Assembly: GCF_015751905.1 (NCBI RefSeq) | Contig: NZ_JADOUF010000001.1 | Coordinates: 3,596,001-3,660,000 of the forward strand | Source of the DNA: Longispora fulva | Lineage (GTDB): Bacteria > Actinomycetota > Actinomycetes > Mycobacteriales > Micromonosporaceae | Direction of reading: 5' to 3' | Length of the DNA: 64,000 bases | Part shown: positions 1-7,319 of the stretch, one piece after another | Position numbering within the stretch: the first letter of the stretch is position 1 | Layout: every line of letters starts with the position of its first letter | The notes under the pieces: model-generated | What the model was told of the DNA's origin: nothing | The model's database searches: none | Seen by the model: the letters and a program-made list of their open reading frames with translations, nothing else | Position numbers and translations under genes: made by a program

Positions 1-160
1 GCATCACGTTGGTGTCGAGCATCCGCTGCACGCGTTGGCGGACCGCGGCCTCGGACAGCCCGACCAGTTTGGCGAGCGCCGCGTACGACGTGCGGCCGTC
101 GCGCTGGAGGAGTTCGACGAGGCGCTTGTTCACGTCATCGAGTACGGGGTTCTCGGTCAC
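1..160 (-). CDS. Lrp/AsnC-family transcriptional regulator, 5' part only
   Basis: The first ~53 residues of a minus-strand protein are present; the rest lies beyond base 1. The reading begins VTENPVLDDVNKRLVELLQ and continues with RDGRTSYAALAKLVGLSEAAVRQRV. This is the winged helix-turn-helix of the Lrp/AsnC family (D..N..L...L..DGR.s...LA...GlS...V..R). The start is the GTG at 158-160, six bases after a TAGGAT box, which suggests a leaderless mRNA with autoregulation. It lies downstream of gabT on the same strand, and a dyad repeated in the nearby aldehyde-dehydrogenase promoter sits just upstream. I infer it is the regulator of this catabolic cluster. The ligand domain is not visible. Confidence 0.85.
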   Translation of the reverse strand, partial: MTENPVLDDVNKRLVELLQRDGRTSYAALAKLVGLSEAAVRQRVQRMLDTNVM

Positions 161-166
161 AACTAA

Positions 167-172
167 ATCCTA
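167..172 (-). promoter_or_regulatory. -10 box of a leaderless promoter for the Lrp-family gene
   Basis: TAGGAT (TANNNT) ends six bases before the GTG start, with no Shine-Dalgarno sequence. This is the actinobacterial leaderless layout. Inferred from position only. Confidence 0.45.
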
Positions 173-195
173 TACATCAGCTGGTGTTTGGCAAG

Positions 196-233
196 TGATT
201 CCGTAGATTCTAACGAGGAATTCTACGGAAACA
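196..233. promoter_or_regulatory. 38-bp dyad operator upstream of the Lrp-family gene
   Basis: TGATTCCGTAGA (196-207) and its inverted partner TCTACGGAAACA (222-233) are separated by 14 bases. The arms extend outward as CAAGTG on both sides. The same two half-sites with the same 14-base spacing recur at 3002-3039. The position between gabT and the regulator start fits an operator better than a terminator, since no U-tract follows. Confidence 0.55.
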
Positions 234-273
234 CTTGGGCCGCAGCGGCGGCTCAGGGAGCAGTCTCGCACCC

Positions 274-1542
274 TCAGTCCGCCGTCGCCCGCAGCGCGCC
301 CTCCAGGATCGTCAGCCCCTGGTCGAGCAGCTCGTCGGAGATCACCAGCGGCGGCAGCAACCGCAGGACGTTGCCGTATGTGCCGCACGTCAGGACCAGC
401 AGCCCCTCCCGCAGGCACGCCCGCGCCACGGCCTGGGTGCGGCCGGGGTCCGGCACGACCGAGCCGGGCAGCACGAGCTCCACCGCGACCATCGCCCCGC
501 GCCCCCGGACCTCGCCGGGCAGCCCGAGCGCCCGCAGCCGCGAGGTCAGCACCCCGCCGATCCGGCGCGCGGCGGCCGGCAGGTCCAGGACCCGCATCGT
601 CTCCAGGGCGGCCAGCGCCGCGGCGCACGCGACCGGGTTGCCGCCGTAAGTGCCACCGAGTCCGCCCGGGTGCACGGCGTCCATGTACTCCGCGCGGCCG
701 GTCACCGCCGCCAGCGGCATCCCGCCGGCGATGCCCTTGGCCATGGTGACCAGGTCCGGTTCGACACCCTCGGCGTCGCAGGCGAACCAGTCGCCGGTGC
801 GGCAGAAGCCGGTCTGGATCTCGTCGGCGATGAACAGCGCCCCGCTGGCCCTGGCCCACTCCGCCAACGCGGGCAGGAATCCGGGCGCCGGCTCGATGAA
901 CCCGCCCTCGCCCTGCACGGGTTCGATCAGGACCGCCGCGACGTTGTCCGCGCCGACCTGCTTGGCGATCACGTCGATCGCCCTGGCCGCGGCCGCCGTG
1001 CCGTCGAGGCCGTCGCGGAACGGATAGGACATCGGGACCCGGTACACCTCCGGGGCGAAGGGGCCGAACCGGTGCTTGTACGGCATCGCCTTCGCGGTCA
1101 GCGCCATCGTCAGGTTCGTCCGGCCGTGGTAGGCGTGGTCGAACACGATGACCGCCGGCCGCCCCGTCACGTGCCGGGCGATCTTCACGGCGTTCTCCAC
1201 CGCCTCGGCGCCGGAGTTGAACAGGGCCGAACGCTTGTCGAAGGTGCCCGGAGTGAGCGCGTTGAGCTGTTCGCAGACCGCGACGTAGGACTCGTAGGGC
1301 GCGACCATGAAGCAGGTGTGCGCGAAGCGCACGATCTGCGCCTGGACGGCCTCGATCACCCGGGGGTCGGCGTGCCCGACGGAGGTGACGGCGATCCCGG
1401 AGGCGAAGTCGATCCACTCCCCGCCGTCGACGTCGACGACCGTGGCGCCCCGCGCGTGCGAGACGTAGGACCCGATGACGCTGCCGACCCCCTGGGCGAC
1501 GGCCCGGACCCGGCGTTCGTGCAGCTTGGTGGACTCAGACAT
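274..1542 (-). CDS. gabT: 4-aminobutyrate (GABA) aminotransferase
   Basis: A class-III PLP aminotransferase of 422 residues, the usual length for GabT. Visible landmarks are NSGAEAVENAVKIARHVTG (cofactor phosphate region), FDHAYHGRTN, the FIADEIQTGF motif with the PLP-ring aspartate, and the Schiff-base lysine in TMAKGIAGGMPLAAV near residue 270. It should move the amino group of GABA to 2-oxoglutarate, giving succinate semialdehyde and glutamate in the cytosol. Its ATG overlaps the stop of the upstream aldehyde dehydrogenase by 8 bases, so the two are translationally coupled. Because no separate putrescine aminotransferase is seen, it may also accept putrescine. That is inference. Confidence 0.93.
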   Translation of the reverse strand: MSESTKLHERRVRAVAQGVGSVIGSYVSHARGATVVDVDGGEWIDFASGIAVTSVGHADPRVIEAVQAQIVRFAHTCFMVAPYESYVAVCEQLNALTPGTFDKRSALFNSGAEAVENAVKIARHVTGRPAVIVFDHAYHGRTNLTMALTAKAMPYKHRFGPFAPEVYRVPMSYPFRDGLDGTAAAARAIDVIAKQVGADNVAAVLIEPVQGEGGFIEPAPGFLPALAEWARASGALFIADEIQTGFCRTGDWFACDAEGVEPDLVTMAKGIAGGMPLAAVTGRAEYMDAVHPGGLGGTYGGNPVACAAALAALETMRVLDLPAAARRIGGVLTSRLRALGLPGEVRGRGAMVAVELVLPGSVVPDPGRTQAVARACLREGLLVLTCGTYGNVLRLLPPLVISDELLDQGLTILEGALRATAD

Positions 1543-2956
1543 TGTTGTTGCTCATCACGTGCTTGATCCTCGTGTAGTCCTCGAAGCCGTAGCCGGACAG
1601 GTCCTTGCCGTAGCCCGAGTGTTTGAACCCGCCGTGCGGCATCTCGGCCACCAGCGGGATGTGGGTGTTGATCCAGACGCAACCGAAGTCCAGGTCCCGC
1701 GCGGCGCGCATCGCCCGGCCGTGGTTGGCGGTCCAGACGCTGGAGGCGAGGGCGTAGCGCACCCCGTTGGCCGCCCGCAGCGCCTCGTCCTCGTCGGCGA
1801 CCCGCTGCACGGTGATGACCGGGCCGAAGATCTCCCGCTGGGACAGTTCGTCGTCCTGGCGCAGGCCTGCGATGACGGTCGGGGCGTAGAAGTAGCCCCG
1901 GTCGCCGATCCGGTGGCCGCCCGCGACGAGGGTGGCGTGCTCGGGAAGCCGGTCCACCATGCCCGTGACGTGGGCGAGCTGGGCGGCGTTGTTGAGCGGC
2001 CCGTACAGCGCGTCGGGTCCGGTACCCGTCTCTGTGGCCTTGGCCCGCTCCGCCAGCGCGGCGACCAGTGCGTCGTGGACGCCGGGGGTGGCCAGGACCC
2101 GGGTCGCGGCGGTGCAGTCCTGGCCGGCGTTGAAGTAGCCGGCCAGCGCGATGCCCTCCGCCGCGGCGGCGACGTCGGCGTCGTCGAAGACCAGGACCGG
2201 AGCCTTACCCCCCAATTCGAGGTGTACGCGCTTGACGTCACCGGCAGCGGCTCCCGCCACCTCCATCCCGGCCCGGACGGAACCGGTGATCGACACCATC
2301 TGGGGCGTGGCGTGCGCGACGAGCGCCTGGCCGGTCGCCCGGTCGCCGCAGACCACGTTGAGCACGCCCGGCGGCAGGAACTCCCCGGCGATCTCCGCGA
2401 GCAGCAGTGTGGACACCGGGGTGGTGTCGGAGGGCTTGAGCACGACAGTGTTGCCGGCCGCGATGGCCGGGGCGAGCTTCCACACCGCCATCATCATGGG
2501 GTAGTTCCACGGGGTGACCTGGGCGCAGACCCCGATCGGCTCCCGGCGCACGAAGGAGGTGTGCCCGGCCAGGTACTCCCCCGCCGAGCGGCCCTCCAGC
2601 ATCCGGGCCGCGCCGGCGAAGAACCGCAGCTGGTCGACCATGGCCGGCAGCTCCTCCGAGGCGGTCAGCGCCCGGGGCTTGCCGGTGTTGGCGCACTCGG
2701 CGTCGATCAGCTCGTCGGCGCGGGCCTCGACGGCGTCGGCGATCCGCAGCAGCGCGCGCTGCCGGTCGGCGGGGGTGGTGTCCCGCCAGGTCACGAACGC
2801 CCGGGCGGCCGCGGCCATGGCGAGGTCGACGTCGGCGGCCCCGGAGACCGGCGCGCTGCCGAACACCTCGCCGGTGGCGGGGTCGATCAGGTCCGCGTAC
2901 GTGCCGTCGACGGGGTCGACGTACCTGCCGTCGATGTAGTTGCGTAGGGCAGACAT
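1535..2956 (-). CDS. 4-aminobutyraldehyde dehydrogenase (PatD/YdcW-like)
   Basis: A 473-residue NAD(P)-dependent aldehyde dehydrogenase. It has the cofactor-fold VTPWNYPMMM, glutamate motif LELGGKAPVLVF, nucleophile motif GYFNAGQDCTAATRVL and C-terminal EMPHGGFKHSGYGKDLS, a tail typical of the aminobutyraldehyde branch. It should oxidise 4-aminobutyraldehyde to GABA, feeding GabT encoded directly after it. The start is the ATG at 2954-2956, preceded by GAGGAGAG at good spacing. The frame stays open 63 bases further upstream but without a ribosome site. A perfect TTGACA lies about 40 bases upstream, near the 3002-3039 dyad. Confidence 0.9.
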   Translation of the reverse strand: MSALRNYIDGRYVDPVDGTYADLIDPATGEVFGSAPVSGAADVDLAMAAAARAFVTWRDTTPADRQRALLRIADAVEARADELIDAECANTGKPRALTASEELPAMVDQLRFFAGAARMLEGRSAGEYLAGHTSFVRREPIGVCAQVTPWNYPMMMAVWKLAPAIAAGNTVVLKPSDTTPVSTLLLAEIAGEFLPPGVLNVVCGDRATGQALVAHATPQMVSITGSVRAGMEVAGAAAGDVKRVHLELGGKAPVLVFDDADVAAAAEGIALAGYFNAGQDCTAATRVLATPGVHDALVAALAERAKATETGTGPDALYGPLNNAAQLAHVTGMVDRLPEHATLVAGGHRIGDRGYFYAPTVIAGLRQDDELSQREIFGPVITVQRVADEDEALRAANGVRYALASSVWTANHGRAMRAARDLDFGCVWINTHIPLVAEMPHGGFKHSGYGKDLSGYGFEDYTRIKHVMSNNNV

Positions 2957-2970
2957 CCAGACTCTCCTCG

Positions 2971-2982
2971 TGTAACCGTAGA
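2971..2982 (+). promoter_or_regulatory. extra half-site of the gab operator
   Basis: TGTAACCGTAGA matches the TGWTTCCGTAGA half-site at 9-10 of 12 bases. It lies between the dehydrogenase ribosome site and the full dyad at 3002-3039. It may be an auxiliary contact or chance. Confidence 0.3.
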
Positions 2983-3001
2983 GGAACGTCATCTTGTCAA
3001 C

Positions 3002-3039
3002 TGATTCCGTTGATGGCAAGCTCTTCAGCTATGGAAACA
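3002..3039. promoter_or_regulatory. 38-bp dyad operator between the two aldehyde dehydrogenase genes
   Basis: TGATTCCGTTGA (3002-3013) and inverted GCTATGGAAACA (3028-3039) are spaced by 14 bases, the same geometry as 196-233. The right arm covers the ATG at 3031, so a bound protein would block the plus-strand gene. It also lies just upstream of the TTGACA of the minus-strand operon. The proposed binder is the Lrp-family regulator at the window start. Confidence 0.5.
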
Positions 3040-4461
3040 ACAGAATTCTGGGTAGCCGGGCAACCGGTGACCAGCGATCGGACCTTCGACGTCCACCACC
3101 CGTACGACGGGGCGTTGGTCGCGACCGTCGCCGTCGCCGGGCCCGAGCACGTGGAGGCCGCCGTCACCGCCGCCGTCGCGGTGGCTCCCGAGGCCGCGGC
3201 GCTTCCCGCGCACGCCCGGGCCGGCGCGCTCGACCACCTGTCGCGGCGGCTGGCCGAGCGCGCCGAGGAGGTCGCCCGGCTCATCACGGCCGAGAACGGC
3301 AAACCGATCCGGTGGGCGCGGGCCGAGGTCGGCCGGGCCGTGTCCACCTTCCGGTGGGCCGCGGAGGAGGCCCGGCGGTACTCCGGCGACCTGCAACGCC
3401 TCGACACCGACCCGGCCGCCACCGGCCGGCTGGGGCTGATCCGCAGGTTCCCGCGCGGGCCGGTGCTGGGCATCGCCCCGTTCAACTTCCCGCTGAACCT
3501 CGTCGCGCACAAACTCGCGCCGGCCATCGCCGTCGGGGCACCCGTCCTCGTCAAGCCGGCGCCGGCCACCCCTCTGTCGGCCCTCATGCTCGGCGAACTG
3601 CTGGCCGAGACCGACCTGCCCGCCGGCATGTGGTCGGTGCTCCCCGTCCCCAACGACCGGATGCCGGCGCTGGTCGCCGACCCGCGGCTGCCCGTGGTGT
3701 CGTTCACCGGCTCCGTACCCGTCGGCTGGGCCATCAGGGCCGCGGTGCCCCGCAAGCACGTCACCCTCGAACTCGGCGGCAACGCAGCGGCGGTGGTCTG
3801 CGCTGACTGGACGGACCTCGACCGGGCCGCGGCGCGGATCGCCACGTTCGCGATGTACCAGGCTGGCCAGAGCTGCATCAAGGTGCAGCGGGTCTACGCC
3901 GAGACCCCGGTCTACGAGCGGCTGGCCACGAAGATCGTTGCCGCCGTCGAGGCGCTGGGCGCCGGCGACCCGGCCGACGAGGCCACCGAGGTGGGGCCGC
4001 TGATCAACGAGGACGCGGCCCGCCGGGTGGAGTCCTGGGTGGCCGAGGCCGTGGCCGCCGGGGCCCGGGTGCTGTGCGGCGGTACCCGGACCGGCTCCTC
4101 CCACGCACCCACGGTCCTGGTCGACGTGCCCGCCGACGCGAAGGTCGTCCGGGAGGAGATCTTCGGCCCGGTGCTCGTCCTGTCGCCGGTGGACTCGGTC
4201 GACGAGGCGTTCGCCGCCGTCAACGACTCGGCATTCGGCCTGCAGGCCGGCGTGTTCACCCACCGGCTCGACGTGGCGTTCCGGGCGCACCGGGAGCTGG
4301 TCGTGGGCGGGGTGGTCATCGGGGACGTGCCGTCCTACCGCGCCGACCAGATGCCCTACGGCGGCACCAAGGACTCCGGGGTCGGCCGGGAGGGGCTGCG
4401 CTCGGCGATGGACGACTACACCGAACCCCGGGTCCTGGTGCTGACGGATCTGCCGCTGTGA
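3031..4461 (+). CDS. NAD(P)-dependent aldehyde dehydrogenase, probably succinate-semialdehyde type
   Basis: A 476-residue aldehyde dehydrogenase with IAPFNFPLNLVAHKLAPA, the glutamate motif VTLELGGNAAAVVC, the nucleophile Cys in YQAGQSCIKVQRVY and C-terminal DQMPYGGTKDSGVGREG. Divergent from the aminobutyraldehyde dehydrogenase/gabT operon, it could oxidise the succinate semialdehyde made by GabT to succinate. Substrate is inferred from context only. ATG 3031 was chosen because family alignment starts at about this point. An upstream TTG at 3010 and ATG at 3013 are also in frame, and none has a clear ribosome site, so a leaderless start is possible. Confidence 0.85.
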   Translation: METTEFWVAGQPVTSDRTFDVHHPYDGALVATVAVAGPEHVEAAVTAAVAVAPEAAALPAHARAGALDHLSRRLAERAEEVARLITAENGKPIRWARAEVGRAVSTFRWAAEEARRYSGDLQRLDTDPAATGRLGLIRRFPRGPVLGIAPFNFPLNLVAHKLAPAIAVGAPVLVKPAPATPLSALMLGELLAETDLPAGMWSVLPVPNDRMPALVADPRLPVVSFTGSVPVGWAIRAAVPRKHVTLELGGNAAAVVCADWTDLDRAAARIATFAMYQAGQSCIKVQRVYAETPVYERLATKIVAAVEALGAGDPADEATEVGPLINEDAARRVESWVAEAVAAGARVLCGGTRTGSSHAPTVLVDVPADAKVVREEIFGPVLVLSPVDSVDEAFAAVNDSAFGLQAGVFTHRLDVAFRAHRELVVGGVVIGDVPSYRADQMPYGGTKDSGVGREGLRSAMDDYTEPRVLVLTDLPL

Positions 4462-4539
4462 ACTGCCCCCGACCGGAACCCCTCCGGCCGGGCGCAGGGC
4501 CCGCCCCGGCACGGGGCCCGACCGGGCCCCGGCCGGGGT

Positions 4540-5103
4540 TCAGCCGCGTGCCGCGCCCAGCTCCGCCGTGATCGCCCCGCACAGCAGGTGCCGGGCCCGC
4601 TCCAGGGTCATCGACCCGCTGAGCCAGCGCTCACTCAACCCCTCCACCAGGGCGGTGAGCCGCTCTGCCACCTCCTCCGCGTCGAGGTCGGCCGAGACCC
4701 GGCGGACGACCTCGGCGGTGTCGCGCACCCAGCTGGCGGTCGCCTCGGTCAGCGGCGCGCGCAGGTCGGCCTCGAAGATCGCGCTCGCCCGCAGCTCGCC
4801 CCACGCCGTGCTGTTCTCGCGCACCGACGGCGTGTCCTGGAGCTCGGACAACAGTCGTTGTTCCAGCTCGCCGCGCGGGTCGGCTCCGGCGCCCACGCTC
4901 TCGCCGGTGTAGCGGTCGGCGCGTTCGCTGATGAACTCCAGGGTCCGGCGCAGCAGGCCGGCGCGGTCCTTGAAGTGGTAGTAGATCAACGCGGTCGAGA
5001 CTCCGGCCTCGGCCGCCAACACCTCGACGCGCAGCCCCCGCACGCCGTTGCGCGCGACGACACGGGCGGCGGCTTCGAGCACCTGGACCTGTCGGCTGGA
5101 CAC
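4540..5103 (-). CDS. TetR-family transcriptional regulator
   Basis: 187 residues with an N-terminal TetR helix-turn-helix: ARVVARNGVRGLRVEVLAA, then AGVSTALIYYHFKDRAGLLR. An all-helical ligand-binding region follows. The start is GTG 5101-5103, preceded by TTGAGGAG. It is divergent from the aguA-aguB-ABC operon, with a perfect 18-bp palindrome between them. It is therefore the obvious local repressor of agmatine uptake and breakdown. The effector could be agmatine, carbamoylputrescine or another polyamine, which the sequence does not show. Confidence 0.9.
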   Translation of the reverse strand: MSSRQVQVLEAAARVVARNGVRGLRVEVLAAEAGVSTALIYYHFKDRAGLLRRTLEFISERADRYTGESVGAGADPRGELEQRLLSELQDTPSVRENSTAWGELRASAIFEADLRAPLTEATASWVRDTAEVVRRVSADLDAEEVAERLTALVEGLSERWLSGSMTLERARHLLCGAITAELGAARG

Positions 5104-5109
5104 GGCACT

Positions 5110-5130
5110 CCTCAATTTCTCGAATTCGAA
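5110..5130. promoter_or_regulatory. second short palindrome in the TetR/aguA intergenic region
   Basis: The stretch holds a TCGAATTCGA palindrome next to the TetR ribosome site. It could be a second operator or part of the TetR gene promoter. Evidence is symmetry only. Confidence 0.25.
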
Positions 5131-5143
5131 CCGGGCGATGGGT

Positions 5144-5161
5144 TGACTGAAATTTCAGTCA
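5144..5161. promoter_or_regulatory. perfect 18-bp palindromic operator between tetR and aguA
   Basis: TGACTGAAATTTCAGTCA is an uninterrupted perfect palindrome, 53 bases before aguA and 41 before the TetR start. Size, symmetry and divergent placement are those of a TetR-family operator. Confidence 0.7.
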
Positions 5162-5213
5162 GGAGCACGATAGGCCATCACGTCCACCGCTCGTGCAGGA
5201 GGAGGAAAGACCC

Positions 5214-6218
5214 ATGACCATGCGAATGCCGGCGCCGTGGGCCGACCATGAGGGCTGCCTCATGGCCTGGCCCACCAGACCGGAGATGTGGGGCAGCGTG
5301 TTCGCCCAGGCCAGGGCGGAGTACGCCGCTGTGGCCCGCGCGATCTCGGCGTTCGAGCCGGTCACCATGATCGCCGCCCCGGGCCAGGGCGGGGCCGCCC
5401 GGCAGGCGTGCGGCGACGACGTCGACGTCCTCGAACTGCCGATCGACGACTCGTGGCTGCGGGACTCCGGCCCGGTCTTCGTCCTCGGCCCCGACGGCCG
5501 GCGGGCCGGGGTGGACTTCCGGTTCAACGGCTGGGGCGGGAAGTTCCCACCGTTCGACGCGGACGACCGGATCAGCGGGGTACTGCTGGAACGGCTGGGC
5601 GTCACGGCGATCCACTCGCCGATGGTACTGGAGGGCGGGGCCATCACCGTCGACGGCGAGGGCACGCTGATCACCACCGAGCAGTGCCTGCTGCACCCGA
5701 CCCGCAACCCGCTGCTGACCCGCGCGCAGATGGAAGCAGAACTGTGCGCCAAGCTCGGCGTGACCACGGTGATCTGGCTGCCGTACGGCCGGATCGAGGA
5801 CACCATCACCGACGGGCACGTCGACGGGGTGTGCATGTTCGTGGCCCCCGGCACGGTGCTGGTCCGGATGCCGTCGGACCCCGACCACCCCGACCATGAC
5901 CGGATGCGCGCCAACCGCGCCCACCTGGAGGCCGCCGTCGACGCCCGGGGGCGCAAGCTCCAGATCCTCGAACTGCCGCAGAGCGCGTTCGTGGAGGTCG
6001 ACGGGCACCGGACCGAGGTCGGCTACCTGAACTTCTACGTCGCCAACGGCGGCGTGGTCGTGCCGATCGCCGGGTGTCCGTCCGACGAGGACGCGCTGGC
6101 GGTGATCGCCGCGGCGATGCCCGACCACAAGGTCGTCGGGGTGCCCGCGACGACGATCGCGTACGGCGGCGGAGGCGTGCACTGCGTCACCCAGCAGGTT
6201 CCGGAGGAGAAGGCATGA
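5214..6218 (+). CDS. aguA: agmatine deiminase
   Basis: A 334-residue cytosolic member of the agmatine deiminase/PAD_porph family, which hydrolyses agmatine to N-carbamoylputrescine and ammonia. Key motifs are LMAWPTRPEMWG near the N terminus, WLRDSGP, RFNGWGGKF, TDGHVDG (general-acid His and Asp) and GGGGVHC, with the nucleophile Cys at about 324. No signal peptide is present. The ATG at 5214 follows GGAGGAGGAAAG. It is first in an operon of overlapping genes, with carbamoylputrescine amidase following after two 80-bp repeats. The full DGHxDG motif separates it from the three exported paralogues downstream. Confidence 0.93.
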   Translation: MTMRMPAPWADHEGCLMAWPTRPEMWGSVFAQARAEYAAVARAISAFEPVTMIAAPGQGGAARQACGDDVDVLELPIDDSWLRDSGPVFVLGPDGRRAGVDFRFNGWGGKFPPFDADDRISGVLLERLGVTAIHSPMVLEGGAITVDGEGTLITTEQCLLHPTRNPLLTRAQMEAELCAKLGVTTVIWLPYGRIEDTITDGHVDGVCMFVAPGTVLVRMPSDPDHPDHDRMRANRAHLEAAVDARGRKLQILELPQSAFVEVDGHRTEVGYLNFYVANGGVVVPIAGCPSDEDALAVIAAAMPDHKVVGVPATTIAYGGGGVHCVTQQVPEEKA

Positions 6219-6298
6219 ACGAGCGTCAGCGAGTGCATCAGTGGATCAGCCCGGCTGCGCCTCATGCGGCCGGCGAGCGGAGCGGGGCGGGCGCATGA
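6215..6298 (+). CDS. 27-residue mini-ORF in repeat copy 1
   Basis: ATG at 6215 overlaps the aguA stop (ATGA). It reads MNERQRVHQWISPAAPHAAG plus GERSGAGA-like residues to a TGA that overlaps the next ATG. The AguA end supplies a strong GGAGGAGAAGG ribosome site, so ribosomes probably translate it. Its role would be to pass ribosomes along, not to make a functional peptide. There is no independent evidence for a stable product. Confidence 0.3.
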   Translation: MNERQRVHQWISPAAPHAAGERSGAGA

Positions 6299-6374
6299 GC
6301 GAGCGTCAGCGAGCGAATCAATGGATCAGCGCGGCTGTGCCTCAGGCGGCCGGCGAGCGGAGCGAGGCGGGCGC
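6215..6374 (+). repeat. two tandem copies of an 80-bp element inserted at an ATGA junction
   Basis: Copy 1 spans 6215-6294 and copy 2 6295-6374, about 90% identical. Each begins ATGA and is followed by another ATGA, so the three ATGA tetramers sit at 6215, 6295 and 6375. Each copy starts with a GAGCGTCAGCGAG stretch and ends with GCGGCCGGCGAGCGGAGCG. Removing both copies would leave GGAGGAGAAGGCATGAGC, a textbook ribosome site plus overlapping stop/start of aguA and aguB. The element therefore seems to have inserted at, and duplicated, the ATGA. Confidence 0.8.
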
Positions 6375-6378
6375 ATGA
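6295..6378 (+). CDS. 27-residue mini-ORF in repeat copy 2
   Basis: ATG at 6295 overlaps the previous mini-ORF stop, and its own TGA overlaps the aguB ATG at 6375. The sequence is nearly that of copy 1 (MSERQRANQWISAAVPQAAG and so on). The chain of ATGA overlaps would keep aguB coupled to aguA despite the insertion. Confidence 0.3.
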   Translation: MSERQRANQWISAAVPQAAGERSEAGA

Positions 6379-7319
6379 GCTACACACTGTTGACGGCGTT
6401 CGGTTCCCCGCTTGGCTCCCCCGGCCGGCTCGACCAGGAGACCGGGTCGATGTTGCGCGTCGGCCTGGTCCAGATGCGCTGGTACGACGGCGAGCGCACC
6501 CACGACGAGAAGCTGCGCGAGGGCGTCCGGCTCGCCGCCGCCCAGGGCGCGCAGGTCGTGTGCCTGCCCGAGCTGACCCGCAGCCCCTACTTCGCCGCCG
6601 ACCACACCCTCGCCGCGGGCGCCGACCGCTACCTGGAGGACCTGCCCGACGGGCCGACCACCCGGCTCGCGACCGAGCTGGCCAAGGAACTCGGGATCAT
6701 CGTGCACGCGTCGCTGTACGAGCGGGCGACCGACGGTGGCCTGGGGTACAACACCGCGATCTGCGTGGGGCCGGTCGGCGAGCTGCTCGCGCGTACCCGG
6801 AAATTGCATATTCCGGAGTTTCCCGGCTACCACGAGGACCTGTGCTTCCGGCCCGGGGACACCGGATTCCCCGTCGTGGAGGCCGCCGGGGCCCGGTTCG
6901 GGTTCCCGACCTGCTGGGACGAGTGGTTCCCGGAGGTCGCCCGGGTGTACAGCCTGCACGGCGCCCAGATTTTGGTGCATCCCACAGCGATCGGCTCAGA
7001 ACCGGAACTTCCGGACTTCGACACCCGGCCGATGTGGGAGCATGCGATCAGTGCGAACGGCCTGGCCAACGCCCTGTTCATGGTGGTACCGAACCGCGTC
7101 GGCACGGAGGGTCCGATCACCTTCTACGGCTCGTCGTTCATCTCCGACCCCTACGGCCGGATCGTGGTCCGCGCCCCCCGCGACCGGCCCGCAGTGCTGG
7201 TCGCCGACCTGGACCTCGCCCAGCGCGAGGACTGGTTGGGGTTCGGCCTGCTGCGCACCCGCCGCCCCGAGCTGTACACCCCGCTGACCAGTCCCGTCGC
7301 CCAGGGAGTGACCCGATGA
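6375..7319 (+). CDS. aguB: N-carbamoylputrescine amidase (nitrilase superfamily)
   Basis: A 314-residue carbon-nitrogen hydrolase. The Glu-Lys-Cys triad is visible as VCLPELTRSPYF, TRKLHIPEFPGYHED and FGFPTCWDEWFPE; the CWDEWFPE sequence is characteristic of carbamoylputrescine amidase. It should convert N-carbamoylputrescine to putrescine, CO2 and ammonia directly after AguA. The start at 6375 fits the ATGA coupling. An internal ATG at 6450 with an AGGAG nine bases upstream gives MLRVGLVQMRW, the normal family start, so the first 25 residues are doubtful. Its stop overlaps the next gene (ATGA). Confidence 0.9.
   Translation: MSYTLLTAFGSPLGSPGRLDQETGSMLRVGLVQMRWYDGERTHDEKLREGVRLAAAQGAQVVCLPELTRSPYFAADHTLAAGADRYLEDLPDGPTTRLATELAKELGIIVHASLYERATDGGLGYNTAICVGPVGELLARTRKLHIPEFPGYHEDLCFRPGDTGFPVVEAAGARFGFPTCWDEWFPEVARVYSLHGAQILVHPTAIGSEPELPDFDTRPMWEHAISANGLANALFMVVPNRVGTEGPITFYGSSFISDPYGRIVVRAPRDRPAVLVADLDLAQREDWLGFGLLRTRRPELYTPLTSPVAQGVTR

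Noticed and set aside
199-230. Dyad near 200 as a transcription terminator of gabT
   Set aside because: It is AT-rich, has no U-tract and recurs with the same spacing in a divergent promoter, so an operator is the better reading.
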